The notes beneath the pieces were generated by a model. It ran no database searches and was not told the DNA's origin. It was given only the letters and a program-made list of their open reading frames with translations. Source: Prostheceraeus crozeri (Eukaryota; Platyhelminthes; Polycladida; Euryleptidae). From it: 64,000 bases of DNA. Positions 44,164-54,321 of the stretch are shown here, piece by piece. Within the stretch, counting starts at the first letter, position 1, and the number at the start of each line of letters is the position of its first letter. The stretch is from assembly GCA_907163375.1 (NCBI GenBank), contig CAJQUW010000503.1, positions 248,001 through 312,000 of the forward strand, read 5' to 3'. The position numbers and the translations under genes are program-made.

Positions 44164-44917
44164 CAGGGATGCGGAGTCGGAGTCCCGGAGTCCTATCATT
44201 TTTGCTGGAGTCGGAGTCCTATCATTTGATAGGACTCCGGACTCCGGCCTATAACTAGACCCGAAATACGATACAAACAAATTATCTATTCTCGTGCATA
44301 TAGCTGTCACTGTCTTGATATCAACTTTCTCCGTCAAACAAAAGTACAGAGACAGCAATGCATGCAAAGCTTGAAATAGTTGAGGGAATGACCCGTGATA
44401 GTTAAAGAGATCTTTTCATTCGCCGATTCAGTAGAGAAGACAAGCCTTCGTAGTCTCGATCACACATACGCACCAAAGGTCACATCAGAGACAAAAATGA
44501 AAATACAAGCTTGTTTGAGAACATTACCTCTTACCCTCACTTTTATCGTGTGTGATGGGTCCTCTAAAGCGCATATTAAAATCGAAAGTGTACTCATTTT
44601 TTTTAGAAGGATGAGGATTTTCCTGCCTGGTAGAGACTGGAGAAAAACCGTGTGAAGCACACATCAAGAAGATGGGAGGAGCCGAGTCGAATGCATCCAA
44701 CTGAAAGCGACATTTGATGAACTTCCATCGAAGATGATTGATAATTGATACAGCAATGATCCATAAAAATAGGTTCAGGTAAGCCTATAATGATCTATGA
44801 TGTAGGTTACCAGTTAATTTTTCAAAAAACTAGGCTTTATATACTTGTCACCCGGAGTCGGAGTCCTATCAAAAGCCGGAGTCCTATCAACCCCCGGAGT
44901 CGGAGTCCGCTTCCCTG
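44164..44917. mobile_element. hAT-like non-autonomous element with GGAGTCGGAGTCC ends
   Basis: Left end CAGGGATGCGGAGTCGGAG, right end (reverse complement) CAGGGAAGCGGACTCCGAC. Several CGGAGTC-type subterminal copies lie inside each end. The CAGGG ends and clustered subterminal motifs suggest a hAT-like MITE. I could not find a matching 8-bp target duplication (taggaaac on the left, caactaat on the right), so the boundaries may be off or the flanks altered. No transposase. Confidence 0.5.
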
Positions 44918-46060
44918 CAACTAATCCAAGATTGTCAAATATCCAACTGATTTCTGTATGTCACCTCAGACAGCTGCTTTCTTAGTTCTTCAGCAATATA
45001 TATTGCAATATATTTGTTCTGTTAATATAACTTATTCAGCTAATTTCTTAAACAGATAAATACTATGTTATTGTTACGCAATTAACTGAAACCACATTTA
45101 TGTGTAATTTTTGGATTTGATTTGGCATTGCGCCTTTGAACAATCAATTATTCAAAAATTGCATTATCCCCGGTATACATGTATTTCGGGAGAAGTATAA
45201 ACCCCTCTTCACTCGGCCTCAGTGTAAGATGTTTCAGTGTACAAATATTCTAAGACGAATTCAATTTAGATTGTTCACTGATGCAAACTGTCTCTATTTT
45301 GCCTGGGCTACATTGACCTTCGAAAACCCGGTAAGAGCCTCCTTTGATGTTCCCATAGATGTTCCTATGATTCAATCGTTCCCAAAATTACTGTACAACA
45401 CAATTGACTTGGTATCAGTTTTATATCTACCAAATCGGTCATCACATTGCTACACATAGCAATTCAAAATTTAAATTTCGCTTTTTTCCAAAGCTTCTAA
45501 TTTTTCCTATGAGTACAGGGTGCAGAATAAAAACGTATCTAAACTTTAAAGCAGCACAACTTTCCAATTATGCAACAGACATTAGCTAAAAAGGTCACAT
45601 TTTGAAGCCAATACACATCATTATTACCATAATCAACATTGTAATTATTACATATCCGGGTAAGGTATAATCTTCATGTAAAGCAGAGGACCTCCAAGGC
45701 CAGGAAACTAGATGAAAAGAACAGTGACTGAATGGAAAAGCTAGCCTTCTTCCAATTCTTCACTTACACGATAGTCATCATGGCGACGTCTTTCTACTGC
45801 AGATGATCACAAAACACCAATTGGGTGATGACTGGATCAACCTTCAGCAGAAACGTCTTGTAACCGAACGCCAGAAAATTCGCATTTTCCTGTTTTTTCT
45901 TCCAAAGTATCCACGTCTCTTCCAAGTAAAACTCCAAACATTTGCTGCTTCAAATAGTAGTTTAGGCGAATTGCTTGATGCGAAAAGCCTTCCTGAATTA
46001 AAGGAAAACATAATATAATATTAAACAGCCAAAAATCCTTTAATTTTTGGTGATTCTAAT
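44918..46060. other. No gene seen
   Basis: AT-rich sequence with short open frames lacking domains. It may include more of the 5' part of the Penelope-like element, but I see no motif that proves it. Confidence 0.5.
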
Positions 46061-46075
46061 TAGAATGCTTTATAA

Positions 46076-46370
46076 GCAGGTTGCGGGACTAACCATGGGA
46101 TCCTCTTTATCAAACATTGTGACATCTTTATGAACATCGAGAGAAGAGCACTTCAGAGCATAAATACCATTCATATTTTCAAAATGTATGTTGACGATTG
46201 CTTCGTGCTCACAGATGGACAGGAAAATGCTTTTGCGTTTCAATCAATCCTGAATGCTCAGGGGATTCGTCCAATGCAGCATCTGTGTCTCTTTTATCGT
46301 CTTCTTCCGTTGAAAATGACTAGAATGATTTCTTTCCAACAAGCACAAATGATAAAATTGTGTAGTTGAA
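46076..46370 (+). pseudogene. Second reverse transcriptase remnant
   Basis: In shifting frames: 'GLTMGSSLSNIVTSL' (about 46087-46131) and then 'MYVDDCFVLTDGQENAFAFQSIL' (from about 46184). These are the RT motif pair around the catalytic YVDD, in the form seen in Penelope-like and related elements. It has the opposite orientation to the element at 41747-44163, so it is a separate insertion. Only about 100 codons survive. Confidence 0.55.
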
Positions 46371-46990
46371 CGATTTTATCGTCACGATAAATCGTTACAA
46401 TTTGAACAGCGGAGCCCAACGATAAATCGTTGATCTGAGAAAATGAAGTATCGTCACGATTTCATCGTTGTCGTTATCGTGCTAGTGTGAACGAGCTCAA
46501 GGCCTCAGTCACACTGAAGCAAAGCAAACACGAGCGTCCCGATAATGCTCCTAGAAGATACATGTAGCATCTTCGACATTTGTTATATCTGATACAGACC
46601 TCTTTGTCAACCAGCTAATCTCTAATTAATTAAGCTTAAGGCCTACATTGTTTGACCTCCTGTTATGTTTTACTGACATGTGGGTGACTTGCTAAATGAT
46701 AAAAAAAGCACAATACGGAATTATATCGAAACTATAGATAACCTATTTCGTCGAATTATCTGTGAATTTAGTTCCACTGCAAATTCACAATATTGACTAG
46801 TTCAATATGAAAATCTATCCACGCGAAGCTCATGGACAAAGTAACAAACTATGAAGGCCCCTACATTGTACATTCTTTGCATTGCAGAACATAATAATTT
46901 AAGCACTCAGTCATCAGTGCTTAACCAAAATTTATTTTCTACATTTTCATTTTCATATAAAATCATTACATTTTCTACGTTTACGCACTT
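46371..46990. other. Non-coding, with ATCGT-rich inverted patch
   Basis: About 46370-46480 is full of ATCGTTACGAT-like words in both orientations ('cgataaatcgtt', 'atcgtcacgat'), like the end of a miniature transposon. A comparable cgataacgatagcga patch occurs at about 4990-5030. No gene. Confidence 0.4.
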
Positions 46991-46996
46991 CAATTC

Positions 46997-48160
46997 TAGG
47001 ATTCCCCATACTGGGATGGGACCTAATCCCAGGAGTGAGAGCAAAATCCCGGGATTGAGACTTTAGCAGGATATCAGCATTATTCCGTCTAAAGAAAGAA
47101 AGAAAGAAAATTTGACGAAGATAAAACCACCACAAATTTACACACTACATACAGATATAGCTCTTCAAACGTCAATTTAATCATCAAGAATTGAATTCGA
47201 GCTTGCCATTTGCTCAACCATAGTAACATTCGAAAATATGACCAATTAGGATGAACATTGGCGAAATAGGTCTACACTAAACCGGGATGAGGAATCAAGC
47301 TAATTCTAGGGATTGATCACTAGAGCAGCTTTAGCTTACATCATTAGCCTCTGGCCAAAAATCAATCTCGAAATCAAATAAATCCCGAGACTGAGATGTT
47401 CAGGGAGAATTCTTCACATTCAATATTTGAACGCAGTTGTTTTTCACAGTATTAGCTTAACTCACTGTAAAATGGCACAAGATTCGTCAATCCCGCTATC
47501 CCAATCTGCTAGTATATTGCTAGTGCATGGAGTAATTACTTATAATTTTGATAAACTTGTCACTTTACTTGCAGTTGATGGCAAATGACGGGAGGTTGTT
47601 TGATTTCATTGTGAATCTCTTTTCAGTTTAGTGATTCTCTTAGTTAGAGATAAGTAATTTTTCTTTAATAAAATAAATAACAAAAATAAAGTAAATAATT
47701 TTTGCAGCAAGCCTATTTTTGGGGAGACGAAACACAATTCACACTACTTTGCTTGTAGCTGTACAGCTGGTGTGCTTCTATTTTAACAATCTCTATCCCG
47801 GAGTGGCGCTTGTAATCCCGAGTTGGATCAATAACAGCTAGAGTTTTATTGGCATTTTTTCCGCATCTTCACTCCACCAACCACGAGTCTCAAGAAATTG
47901 AAGATTGAAAGTGCAAAAGTCACGAATTTCCAACTGTTCGCTGCTGTCTATGTTGCTATCATCACTGTGAAAAATCCTGTAGTCATTGCAAGAAAGTCCC
48001 ATGTACATCATGTAAGTAAAGTAAACCTTACTTTTGGCAATTCCAAATATCTGCTAGTCCCACACCACGACATCCTGAATTATCAACAGATCTATGCTTT
48101 CTGATAGCATTTGTGCGATTCTACCCAGGACTAAGATTTTCCGGGATTTTGGAATCCCTA
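46997..48160. mobile_element. Possible MITE with TAGGATTCC ends (weak)
   Basis: Left 'TAGGATTCCCC' and right 'GGAATCCCTA' form short inverted ends. Several ATCCCGG/CCGGGAT/ATCCCGAG words lie near both ends, as in the subterminal sites of hAT-like elements. No matching target duplication was found and there is no transposase gene. Confidence 0.3.
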
Positions 48161-48312
48161 TCTATGTCTCAAAGTCATGAGCTTTGTAAGTAAGTATGTA
48201 AGTCATGACTTACACTGATTTTGATGAGGGAGTTAGTGATGATAATTGAAGAACACAGATACAAACTAACCTCAGCTGGTCGTGTTCAAAGCTTTAATAC
48301 TCCGCTATCCTC

Positions 48313-48336
48313 ATGTTATGTTCATGAACATAACAT
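48313..48336. repeat. Perfect 24-bp palindrome
   Basis: ATGTTATGTTCATGAACATA followed by ACAT is its own reverse complement. No associated gene. Confidence 0.9.
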
Positions 48337-48375
48337 TAATGTTCAAGAGCATTACATTAAATACATGTGTATATA

Positions 48376-48600
48376 CAGGGTATTCACGCAAATTTGAATG
48401 AAAAATTCCAGGTGTTTTCCAGGATTTCCAGGGTAAAATTAATTTTCCAGGTTTTCCAGGGAAATTTACCAAAAATCGGGGGTTAAATTTGAACGAAAAT
48501 TTTCAGACTTTCTGCAAGGAAATTTTGCTCAAATACATGCGTCAAATTTAAAAGAAAAATTCCGGGAAAAATCTATCTAAAGTTCTGTGGCTAAGGAGCC
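48376..48600. mobile_element. One end of a hAT-like element (fragment)
   Basis: CAGGGTATTCACGC starts a stretch with repeated TTTCCAGG and AATTCC(A/G)GG words. This is the usual look of a hAT end with subterminal binding sites. The other end was not located. Confidence 0.35.
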
Positions 48601-49348
48601 TACACACCATAAAATTAATATTATTGAAGACAAAAATTTGAAAAGTGTCGTGAAATTGGTTGAATTTTTAAGGCGCACGCGATTCCAAATAAAAAAATCC
48701 AATATGCATCAGACGGCTACATTATATTTATAAAAAAATGAAAATACAATCGATCGTAACAAATTTAAGGCTTGCGGATTGAGGAGAACTAAATAGAGAA
48801 GGAGCATGACAATAAATAACGAAAAATATAGGACTTAACAATGAAATGTAACATTAACGGAATATCTGTAAAGTCCACTCTATAATAAAATGCAACAGGG
48901 TGAACGTCAGAGCGCTGTCATTCAGATAAGATCATTTGAACTGAAGCATTGCAGCGTGAATCCGTGGAAGGTGGATGACCAAGAGCCAGAAAGAGGAACA
49001 TAATGGTTGATGTGCTGCATATGCATGAGAGTAATCACAATCAGTTTAAGAGAATGACACAGAGAAGAATTGACCGAGGAAAGCTCATTGGCACACTACG
49101 TGTCGGGAATAATATATCTACATATTGAAAACCTACTTGAAATGTGTTTGAAAATATTCGATATTAGCCTCGGATCATTCGGAACAAGCCTGGTGCCTAA
49201 AAGAAGTTTATATGTTCAGCACCATTTTGCGTCAGTAGATTCTGTCACACGGCAATCAAGTGTGCAATAGCATTAATCCTAGATTACGGCTCCTACGTGC
49301 GTAGTTCCCCATACCACACGACGTTAATGAGGGAGTCTACAGCTCATA
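48601..49348. other. No gene seen
   Basis: Short open frames only, and no domain or repeat I can support. Polinton 2 begins at or near its right edge. Confidence 0.5.
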
Positions 49349-49434
49349 AGTAGTATAGGGTACGAGATCCGGCGCCTTCGCTTCGCTCGCCACCGGATCT
49401 CATACCTAGGTAGATACAAAAATGAAAAATGAAA

Positions 49435-49655
49435 AAATTAGGGTCCTCTTGAAATTTATGAAAAATTGTTAAAGTTAGGGTCCTCCTGAAATTTATAAAA
49501 AACAGCTAAAATAGGGTCCTCTTGAAATTTAACAAATCAAAATGTTAAAAATAGGGACCTCTTGAAACTTAGCAAATCCAAATGCAAAATAGGGTCCTCT
49601 TGAAATTAACAAATCAAAAATGCAAATAGGGGCCTTCTGAAATTTAGCAAAAACA
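49435..49655. repeat. Subterminal tandem array, unit about 45 bp
   Basis: About six copies of 'tagggtcctcttgaaattta' separated by A-rich spacers ('caaatc', 'aaaaatg'). It lies between the presumed terminus and the first gene, as subterminal repeats do in Polintons. Confidence 0.85.
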
Positions 49656-49688
49656 AAAATGAATATGAATAAAAATATTCATTTAAAA

Positions 49689-50291
49689 ATGGAAGATGTA
49701 AAAACAAAAGAACCATCAGCCCCCTTATATCCTTCATTATCATATGAAATGGATATAGCAAAACACAAAGATAGAGTCAGGTACATGAAAGATAAGGAAG
49801 CGCAATTATTACTTAAACTAGAACATTATGATAAATTAAGAAAGAGATGGACGATAGCTAAGAATGTGACACAAGGCGTTGGTGCATTTTTAACAATTTC
49901 TTTAGGCGCTCTCACTATTGTCATTTCATCTGGCGTTCTTACAATTCCTGTTGTTGCTACAGCTTTAACAGGTACAGGTGTTTTCATAACGTCACTTGCA
50001 ACAGTGATAGATAAATCTACAATGTGTAAGAAACGAAAATCCTTAAGTAAGAAACATGCCCATGTAAAAGAAGTATATGATAAACTACATTACTACTTTC
50101 AGAGAGTGTGTGATGACAATGTTATTACGTTAGATGAGATTGAAAAATTTGATCAAATAGCTAGAGAAGCAACTAAAATACCTGTTAAATCTCAAGACAA
50201 AGTAGACAATGCGGCTTTTTTAGAAGAAATAAGAACTTTATTAAAAACGTTAGAACAAAGTTCCATAGGACAAAAATACGTTTTTCAGTAA
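49689..50291 (+). CDS. Polinton membrane protein (200 aa), element 2
   Basis: Start chosen at ATG 49689, which aligns with the start in element 1 and has the same leader (atttaaaaATGGAAG). An in-frame ATG lies 30 bp upstream. It has a charged helix (about 20-55), a hydrophobic stretch of about 45 residues (about 60-105) for two membrane passes, and a charged helical C terminus. Near the N terminus the sequence PSAPLYPSL (9-17) combines a P(S/T)AP motif and an LYPxL motif, the short linear signals that recruit TSG101 and ALIX of the ESCRT pathway. Element 1 keeps only YPSL. A role in membrane wrapping or egress is inferred. Confidence 0.7.
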   Translation: MEDVKTKEPSAPLYPSLSYEMDIAKHKDRVRYMKDKEAQLLLKLEHYDKLRKRWTIAKNVTQGVGAFLTISLGALTIVISSGVLTIPVVATALTGTGVFITSLATVIDKSTMCKKRKSLSKKHAHVKEVYDKLHYYFQRVCDDNVITLDEIEKFDQIAREATKIPVKSQDKVDNAAFLEEIRTLLKTLEQSSIGQKYVFQ

Positions 50292-50348
50292 AGTGTTTTT
50301 GCTGTATCTCTATGCTACCACAAAATTCAAATATTATCTTATAAAATA

Positions 50349-51179
50349 ATGAATACAAATGAGACAAATGAGGCAAAAATAAAACAACTAGAAGAATTAA
50401 TAAAACAGAAAAATATTATGAAGAAAAGACATAGACAATATCGAATGCTACAAGCTGGCGTTCAATCTGATATGTTTGAAAAAATGCACCTAACTGAACA
50501 AGTGAAAAATGATTTTGAAAAAGCTATTGCGCCACTGAAAACTCTTGAGAAAGAACTCGCAGTTCATGATAAACGAATTGATATAACGGATCCAGTGCAG
50601 AAAACCATCATGGATGATTATGGTTTGTTAGAAGCAAACATAGACAAGAAATTACCAAAATCTATGCTGTTTGAACATTCTACAATTTTTCTTGGTGCTA
50701 AGCCATCACTTAGATTTTTCTTGGGTGGGGAAGAATTATTTATAAATACTAAAGAAAGTTTAATTTTTGCACCAGACAAAACAGCTTTCAGTTTAGACAG
50801 AAATTTCGTGGATTTATTAAGAGGAGCGGATTTAGATAACTATCATACTGATGATCTACTGAAATACAAAATTATGTTAGACAAGGTTGGAACTGCAAAA
50901 ACTCTTAAGCGTTATAAAACTTTGAATGACTTATTGGCAATGCCCTCGGCTCCCCCGCCGCCTGGTTATGCTTCACCTGTTGTAGTTTTGTCAGATAACC
51001 CACAAGAATTACTAGTGAGATTAAATATTTTAGTAGCTGCAGCAGAACAAGGACATAACTCCGGTTTTACCGAAATACATGCAATCTTAGACAAACTATA
51101 CAAAAACGGCGCTATAACTGAACAAGACTACAGAAACGTATCTAATCATGTTATGGGCCTCAGCACAAGAAGCACATAA
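50349..51179 (+). CDS. Conserved Polinton protein (276 aa), intact, element 2
   Basis: Intact version of the broken gene at 25411-26234. The N-terminal third is coiled coil (about 8-75). Then comes a beta-containing middle ('FEHSTIFLG...', 'SLDRNFVDLLRGADL'). A Pro-rich linker PSAPPPPGY (199-207) contains both a PSAP and a PPxY-type late-domain motif. The C-terminal helical block (about 220-265) has 'LNILVAAAEQGHNSGFTEIHAIL', the best-conserved part. I believe it belongs to an uncharacterised family found next to Polinton capsid genes, but I cannot name a function. It overlaps nothing, and lies 57 bp after the membrane protein. Confidence 0.7.
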   Translation: MNTNETNEAKIKQLEELIKQKNIMKKRHRQYRMLQAGVQSDMFEKMHLTEQVKNDFEKAIAPLKTLEKELAVHDKRIDITDPVQKTIMDDYGLLEANIDKKLPKSMLFEHSTIFLGAKPSLRFFLGGEELFINTKESLIFAPDKTAFSLDRNFVDLLRGADLDNYHTDDLLKYKIMLDKVGTAKTLKRYKTLNDLLAMPSAPPPPGYASPVVVLSDNPQELLVRLNILVAAAEQGHNSGFTEIHAILDKLYKNGAITEQDYRNVSNHVMGLSTRST

Positions 51180-51214
51180 CTCTATCTGTCAATATCTAAT
51201 TTTTGGTTGAAAAA

Positions 51215-52003
51215 ATGTCTTCGGCAGAACTAGAAAAAATTAATAAACATTTAGAAAATTTAATCGAGATTTTGTCCTCATCAAAATTTAGTACGTCATT
51301 AAAATTCATAGCAACTACGTCCTCGCATACTTGTAATTTAGATCCTATTATTCACTTAGAACAAGACAAACATTATGAAGTAGCATTAACTAGTTTTTCA
51401 ACATTTAACACTATACAAAATATTATCAAAGATGTAAATGACCGATTTAAATATTCAAATGACAAAGGTACAACTTGGAAAGAATTAACTTTTCTTCCTG
51501 GATCTTATAAAGTTGAATCGATTTCCAATGAAATAAAAAGACATTTAGGCATTCAATTTAAAGACAAGAAACAATTACATTTCGCAGTTGAACCAGCAGT
51601 AAATAAATTTTCTCTTACTTTAGATGAAAATCATCAAGTTGATTTTGATATTGACAAATCTTTATCAAGACTATTAGGATTTAAAAAGCAACTCTATGCA
51701 CAAGGTTTTCATATCAGTGAAAATATACCTAAAATAACTGAAATAAATTCAATCAACGTTCAGTGTGATATTATAGAAGGTGGTTATGTTAATGGAAAGC
51801 TAACAAATAATATCTTTAGTTATCCAGCATTTACAGTTCCGATTGGTTACAGTTTAAATGTAATCCCAAAATCATTAATATATTTTCCCGTGACACGAAA
51901 AACAATTAATTCAATTACTATTAGAATAACAGATGAGAAAGGAAAGGCAATAAATTTTGGCGGCGAAGAGATTATGATAGATCTATTATTACGAGAGGTG
52001 TAA
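51215..52003 (+). CDS. Penton-like minor capsid protein, element 2
   Basis: 262 residues from ATG 51215, the same length as the element 1 copy. Ends in 'YFPVTRKTINSITIRITDEKG' and 'INFGGEEIMIDLLLREV', the strand pair diagnostic of Polinton penton-type single jelly rolls. The N-terminal 30 residues form a helix that could anchor it inside the shell. The packaging ATPase begins 21 bp later. Confidence 0.75.
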   Translation: MSSAELEKINKHLENLIEILSSSKFSTSLKFIATTSSHTCNLDPIIHLEQDKHYEVALTSFSTFNTIQNIIKDVNDRFKYSNDKGTTWKELTFLPGSYKVESISNEIKRHLGIQFKDKKQLHFAVEPAVNKFSLTLDENHQVDFDIDKSLSRLLGFKKQLYAQGFHISENIPKITEINSINVQCDIIEGGYVNGKLTNNIFSYPAFTVPIGYSLNVIPKSLIYFPVTRKTINSITIRITDEKGKAINFGGEEIMIDLLLREV

Positions 52004-52023
52004 TTAAAAATATTGACTTAAAA

Positions 52024-52795
52024 ATGAGGGAAAGCAGTTCTGTAAATTCTCCACTAAACAGGAAAGTGAAATTCAATCATCACCCAAACCTATCCAATAA
52101 AGTTTTATCAGTTATCTGTGGAAGATCAGCTTGTGGGAAAACGTATCTATTATTCAAAATTCTCACGACACCCAAATTTTTGGATTATAGCAATCTTATC
52201 ATTTATACAACAACAGCAGAACAACCTATTTATCAATTTTTGAAATATGGTTTTCAAAATAATCTTACAAAATCAGCTATAGCTTCACTGTTTGAAGAAT
52301 ATGAAAAATCGGAGTATGAAGAAGAAATAAGTTCCTGGTGTGAAGAAGCAGCGAAAAATAAACAACTAGTAGAACCCAATAGAAATAAACACATAACGAT
52401 GCAATTAATAGATGATAGTGGCAATATGCAAGATCCTAGTAAACTAAATAAAAAAACATTGTGTGGTGTTTGATGATTGTGTTAATGATAGAAATCACGC
52501 AGTTCAGAGAAATTATTTTACAAGAGGACGACACAATAACTGTAGTGTCTTTTATTTGACACAAAGTATGTATTCATTAGATGGAAGTGTTATTAGAAAG
52601 AATGCTAATATTTTTATGCTTTTCGAAATCAACCAAAGAAACCTAAGTGATTTGTTAAGAGACTTATGTATAAGAGATAAAGATGAATTTAAACAATCGT
52701 GTAACAATGCTTGGTCAAACGACTATGGATTTATCACAATCAATATTGATAAAAAAGTACATGATAGAGTTATAGAAGATTTGTTCACTGACTAG
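52024..52795 (+). pseudogene. Packaging ATPase (FtsK/HerA-A32 type), frameshifted, element 2
   Basis: Walker A GRSACGKT is near residue 40. The frame closes early at 52473, and the rest, with VFDDCVND and FTRGRHNN, runs in another frame to 52795. A net 5-bp deletion relative to element 1 near 52455 causes the break. This differs from the lesions in element 1, so the two copies decayed independently. From the break to near the end the DNA is almost identical to element 1 (one mismatch in about 300 bp by eye), unlike the first half. The stop codon is followed at once by a palindromic insert. Confidence 0.85.
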
Positions 52796-52849
52796 GCTTC
52801 GCCTCGAGGGGCTTCGCCCCGACTGAAAGTCAATAGAAGATTTGTTCAC
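52772..52849 (+). repeat. GC-rich palindromic insert with 17-bp target duplication
   Basis: ATAGAAGATTTGTTCAC occurs at 52772-52788 and again at 52833-52849. Between the copies lie 44 bp that begin TGACT, end AGTCA, and carry two hairpins, GGCTTCGCC and GGGGCTTCGCCCC. The element 1 gene has no such insert at this place. This is direct evidence that these palindromes insert into DNA and duplicate the target. Confidence 0.85.
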
Positions 52850-53478
52850 AGAGTTATAATTCCTCTTCCCAGTCTTCACTATCAGCGTATTCAATTATAT
52901 CACATTCTTTTTTTATTCGTTGAAATATTTCATCTTGAACATCTTCTCCGTTATAAGGTAGCATAATACCATTTGCATCAGGTGCTTGACGTTTAAGAAT
53001 ATTTATTTTACCAGTGAATCTTTTTTCTTCAGTGTTATTATTTTTATCAGGAATACTAATACCAGTTTCTAAAGATCTTTTCCATGGTTTATTAACAATT
53101 GTTGTCAATGTTTCGCCATGGTATAATTGAATGAAATCTTCTACTTTTACTTTAGTTTTTGTATAACCCTTAAATGTTTTCTTTTCACTAAGTCTCCCTT
53201 GTTCATCTACAGTAATACAATATTTTATTTTGGGAGCGATAAACAATCCATATATAATTCCCCCATTACCATAATCATTTTCCCCTTGACATAATTCCCC
53301 GCCAACATATCCAGCGGCATCTAATTTATTGAAGAGTTCATTGGAAATGTATATGGAATCAGTATCTGTGTAATGTATGTGTTTTTCTTTAAAACCATTA
53401 ATTTCTAAAATAAAGTTGTTCATGATTCGTCTAGAGTGAGCAAGAATAAAAGAACCTAAACGTGATGGCATGAATGAT

Positions 53479-53511
53479 GTCGCAGCGTAGCTGCTCAGGC
53501 CTTTGGCCGTC
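53479..53511 (-). repeat. Family C palindrome in frame inside polymerase gene
   Basis: On the minus strand GACGGCCAAAGGCC followed by TGAGCAGCTACGCTGCGAC: two small hairpins, GGCCAAAGGCC and GCAGCTACGCTGC. Encodes 'TAKGLSSYAAT'. The linker of the PLA2-integrase gene carries a related sequence (38889-38930, 62781-62822) encoding 'TAKLSESNARTYAS'. Confidence 0.65.
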
Positions 53512-54284
53512 TTTTCAGTGTCTGTAATATTAGCTTTAAGAAATTCATCATCTTCCATTTCTACTTTCACTAAGAATTGTTCATCATTTACTTTTTCAAA
53601 ATCTTTTACTTCTTGAGTGAAATTTTTTCTCAATGTATTCTCATTCCATAAATGATATTTAGTGGTTATGTCTTTTTGTACGGTTTTTCCATATAGTGAA
53701 TTCATTAATAATTTAATTAACTCATCGCCTACAGTGTTTCCTTCTATTTTATATTTTTTTCTTAAATTGAAGAGCTTTTCAATGTATTTGCGAAATGGTG
53801 AAATGTGATAATTTTCTTCATAAATTATACCATCTGTAATAGATAATATTTTCCCGCCACATCTAACAATTTCCTGTATGTCTACAGAAGTGAATACATC
53901 ATAACACATTCCATTCCTAAACCTTATTATTTCTTGATTGCAATTGTTTTCATTCTTTACCTTATCTTTCGCAGGAACTGGTTGAAAAAACATCTCATCA
54001 GGATAATGAAACACAACTGTGAATATTCCAGTTTTAGGACGAAATGATTGAGTGTTAAATTGATATAATACTGCTTGTTCTTCTTCTTGTCTAAATTTTC
54101 TAGCGGATTCGGCTTTAGGGTATTCTGAATGTTCGTCATACATAGCTGATGGATATAAAGATGTTGCATCAAAATCCATTAAGAATTCATTTCGTTGGTC
54201 GAGTAGTTTATGTTCAATTTCTTTACAAAGAGCATTCTTGTCTTGCAACTGATTATACTGCTTCATTAAATCTATTAAATTATT

Positions 54285-54321
54285 ACCTGGGGGCAAAACC
54301 CCCTCAGCGTAGCACCCAGGT
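54285..54321 (-). repeat. Palindromic insert in polymerase gene near the stop
   Basis: ACCTGGG ... CCCAGGT with an inner GGGGGC/aaaa/CCCCC stem. It is read in frame as 'YLPGCYAEGVLPPGN' about 50 bp downstream of the premature TAG, in the linker between the conserved KGGR-type motif and polymerase motif A. Confidence 0.7.

Noticed and set aside
52024-52795. Programmed ribosomal frameshift in the packaging ATPase
   Set aside because: The break is a net 5-bp deletion relative to element 1, and element 1 is broken at other sites (extra T and a TAA). Independent lesions point to decay and not to a conserved recoding signal.
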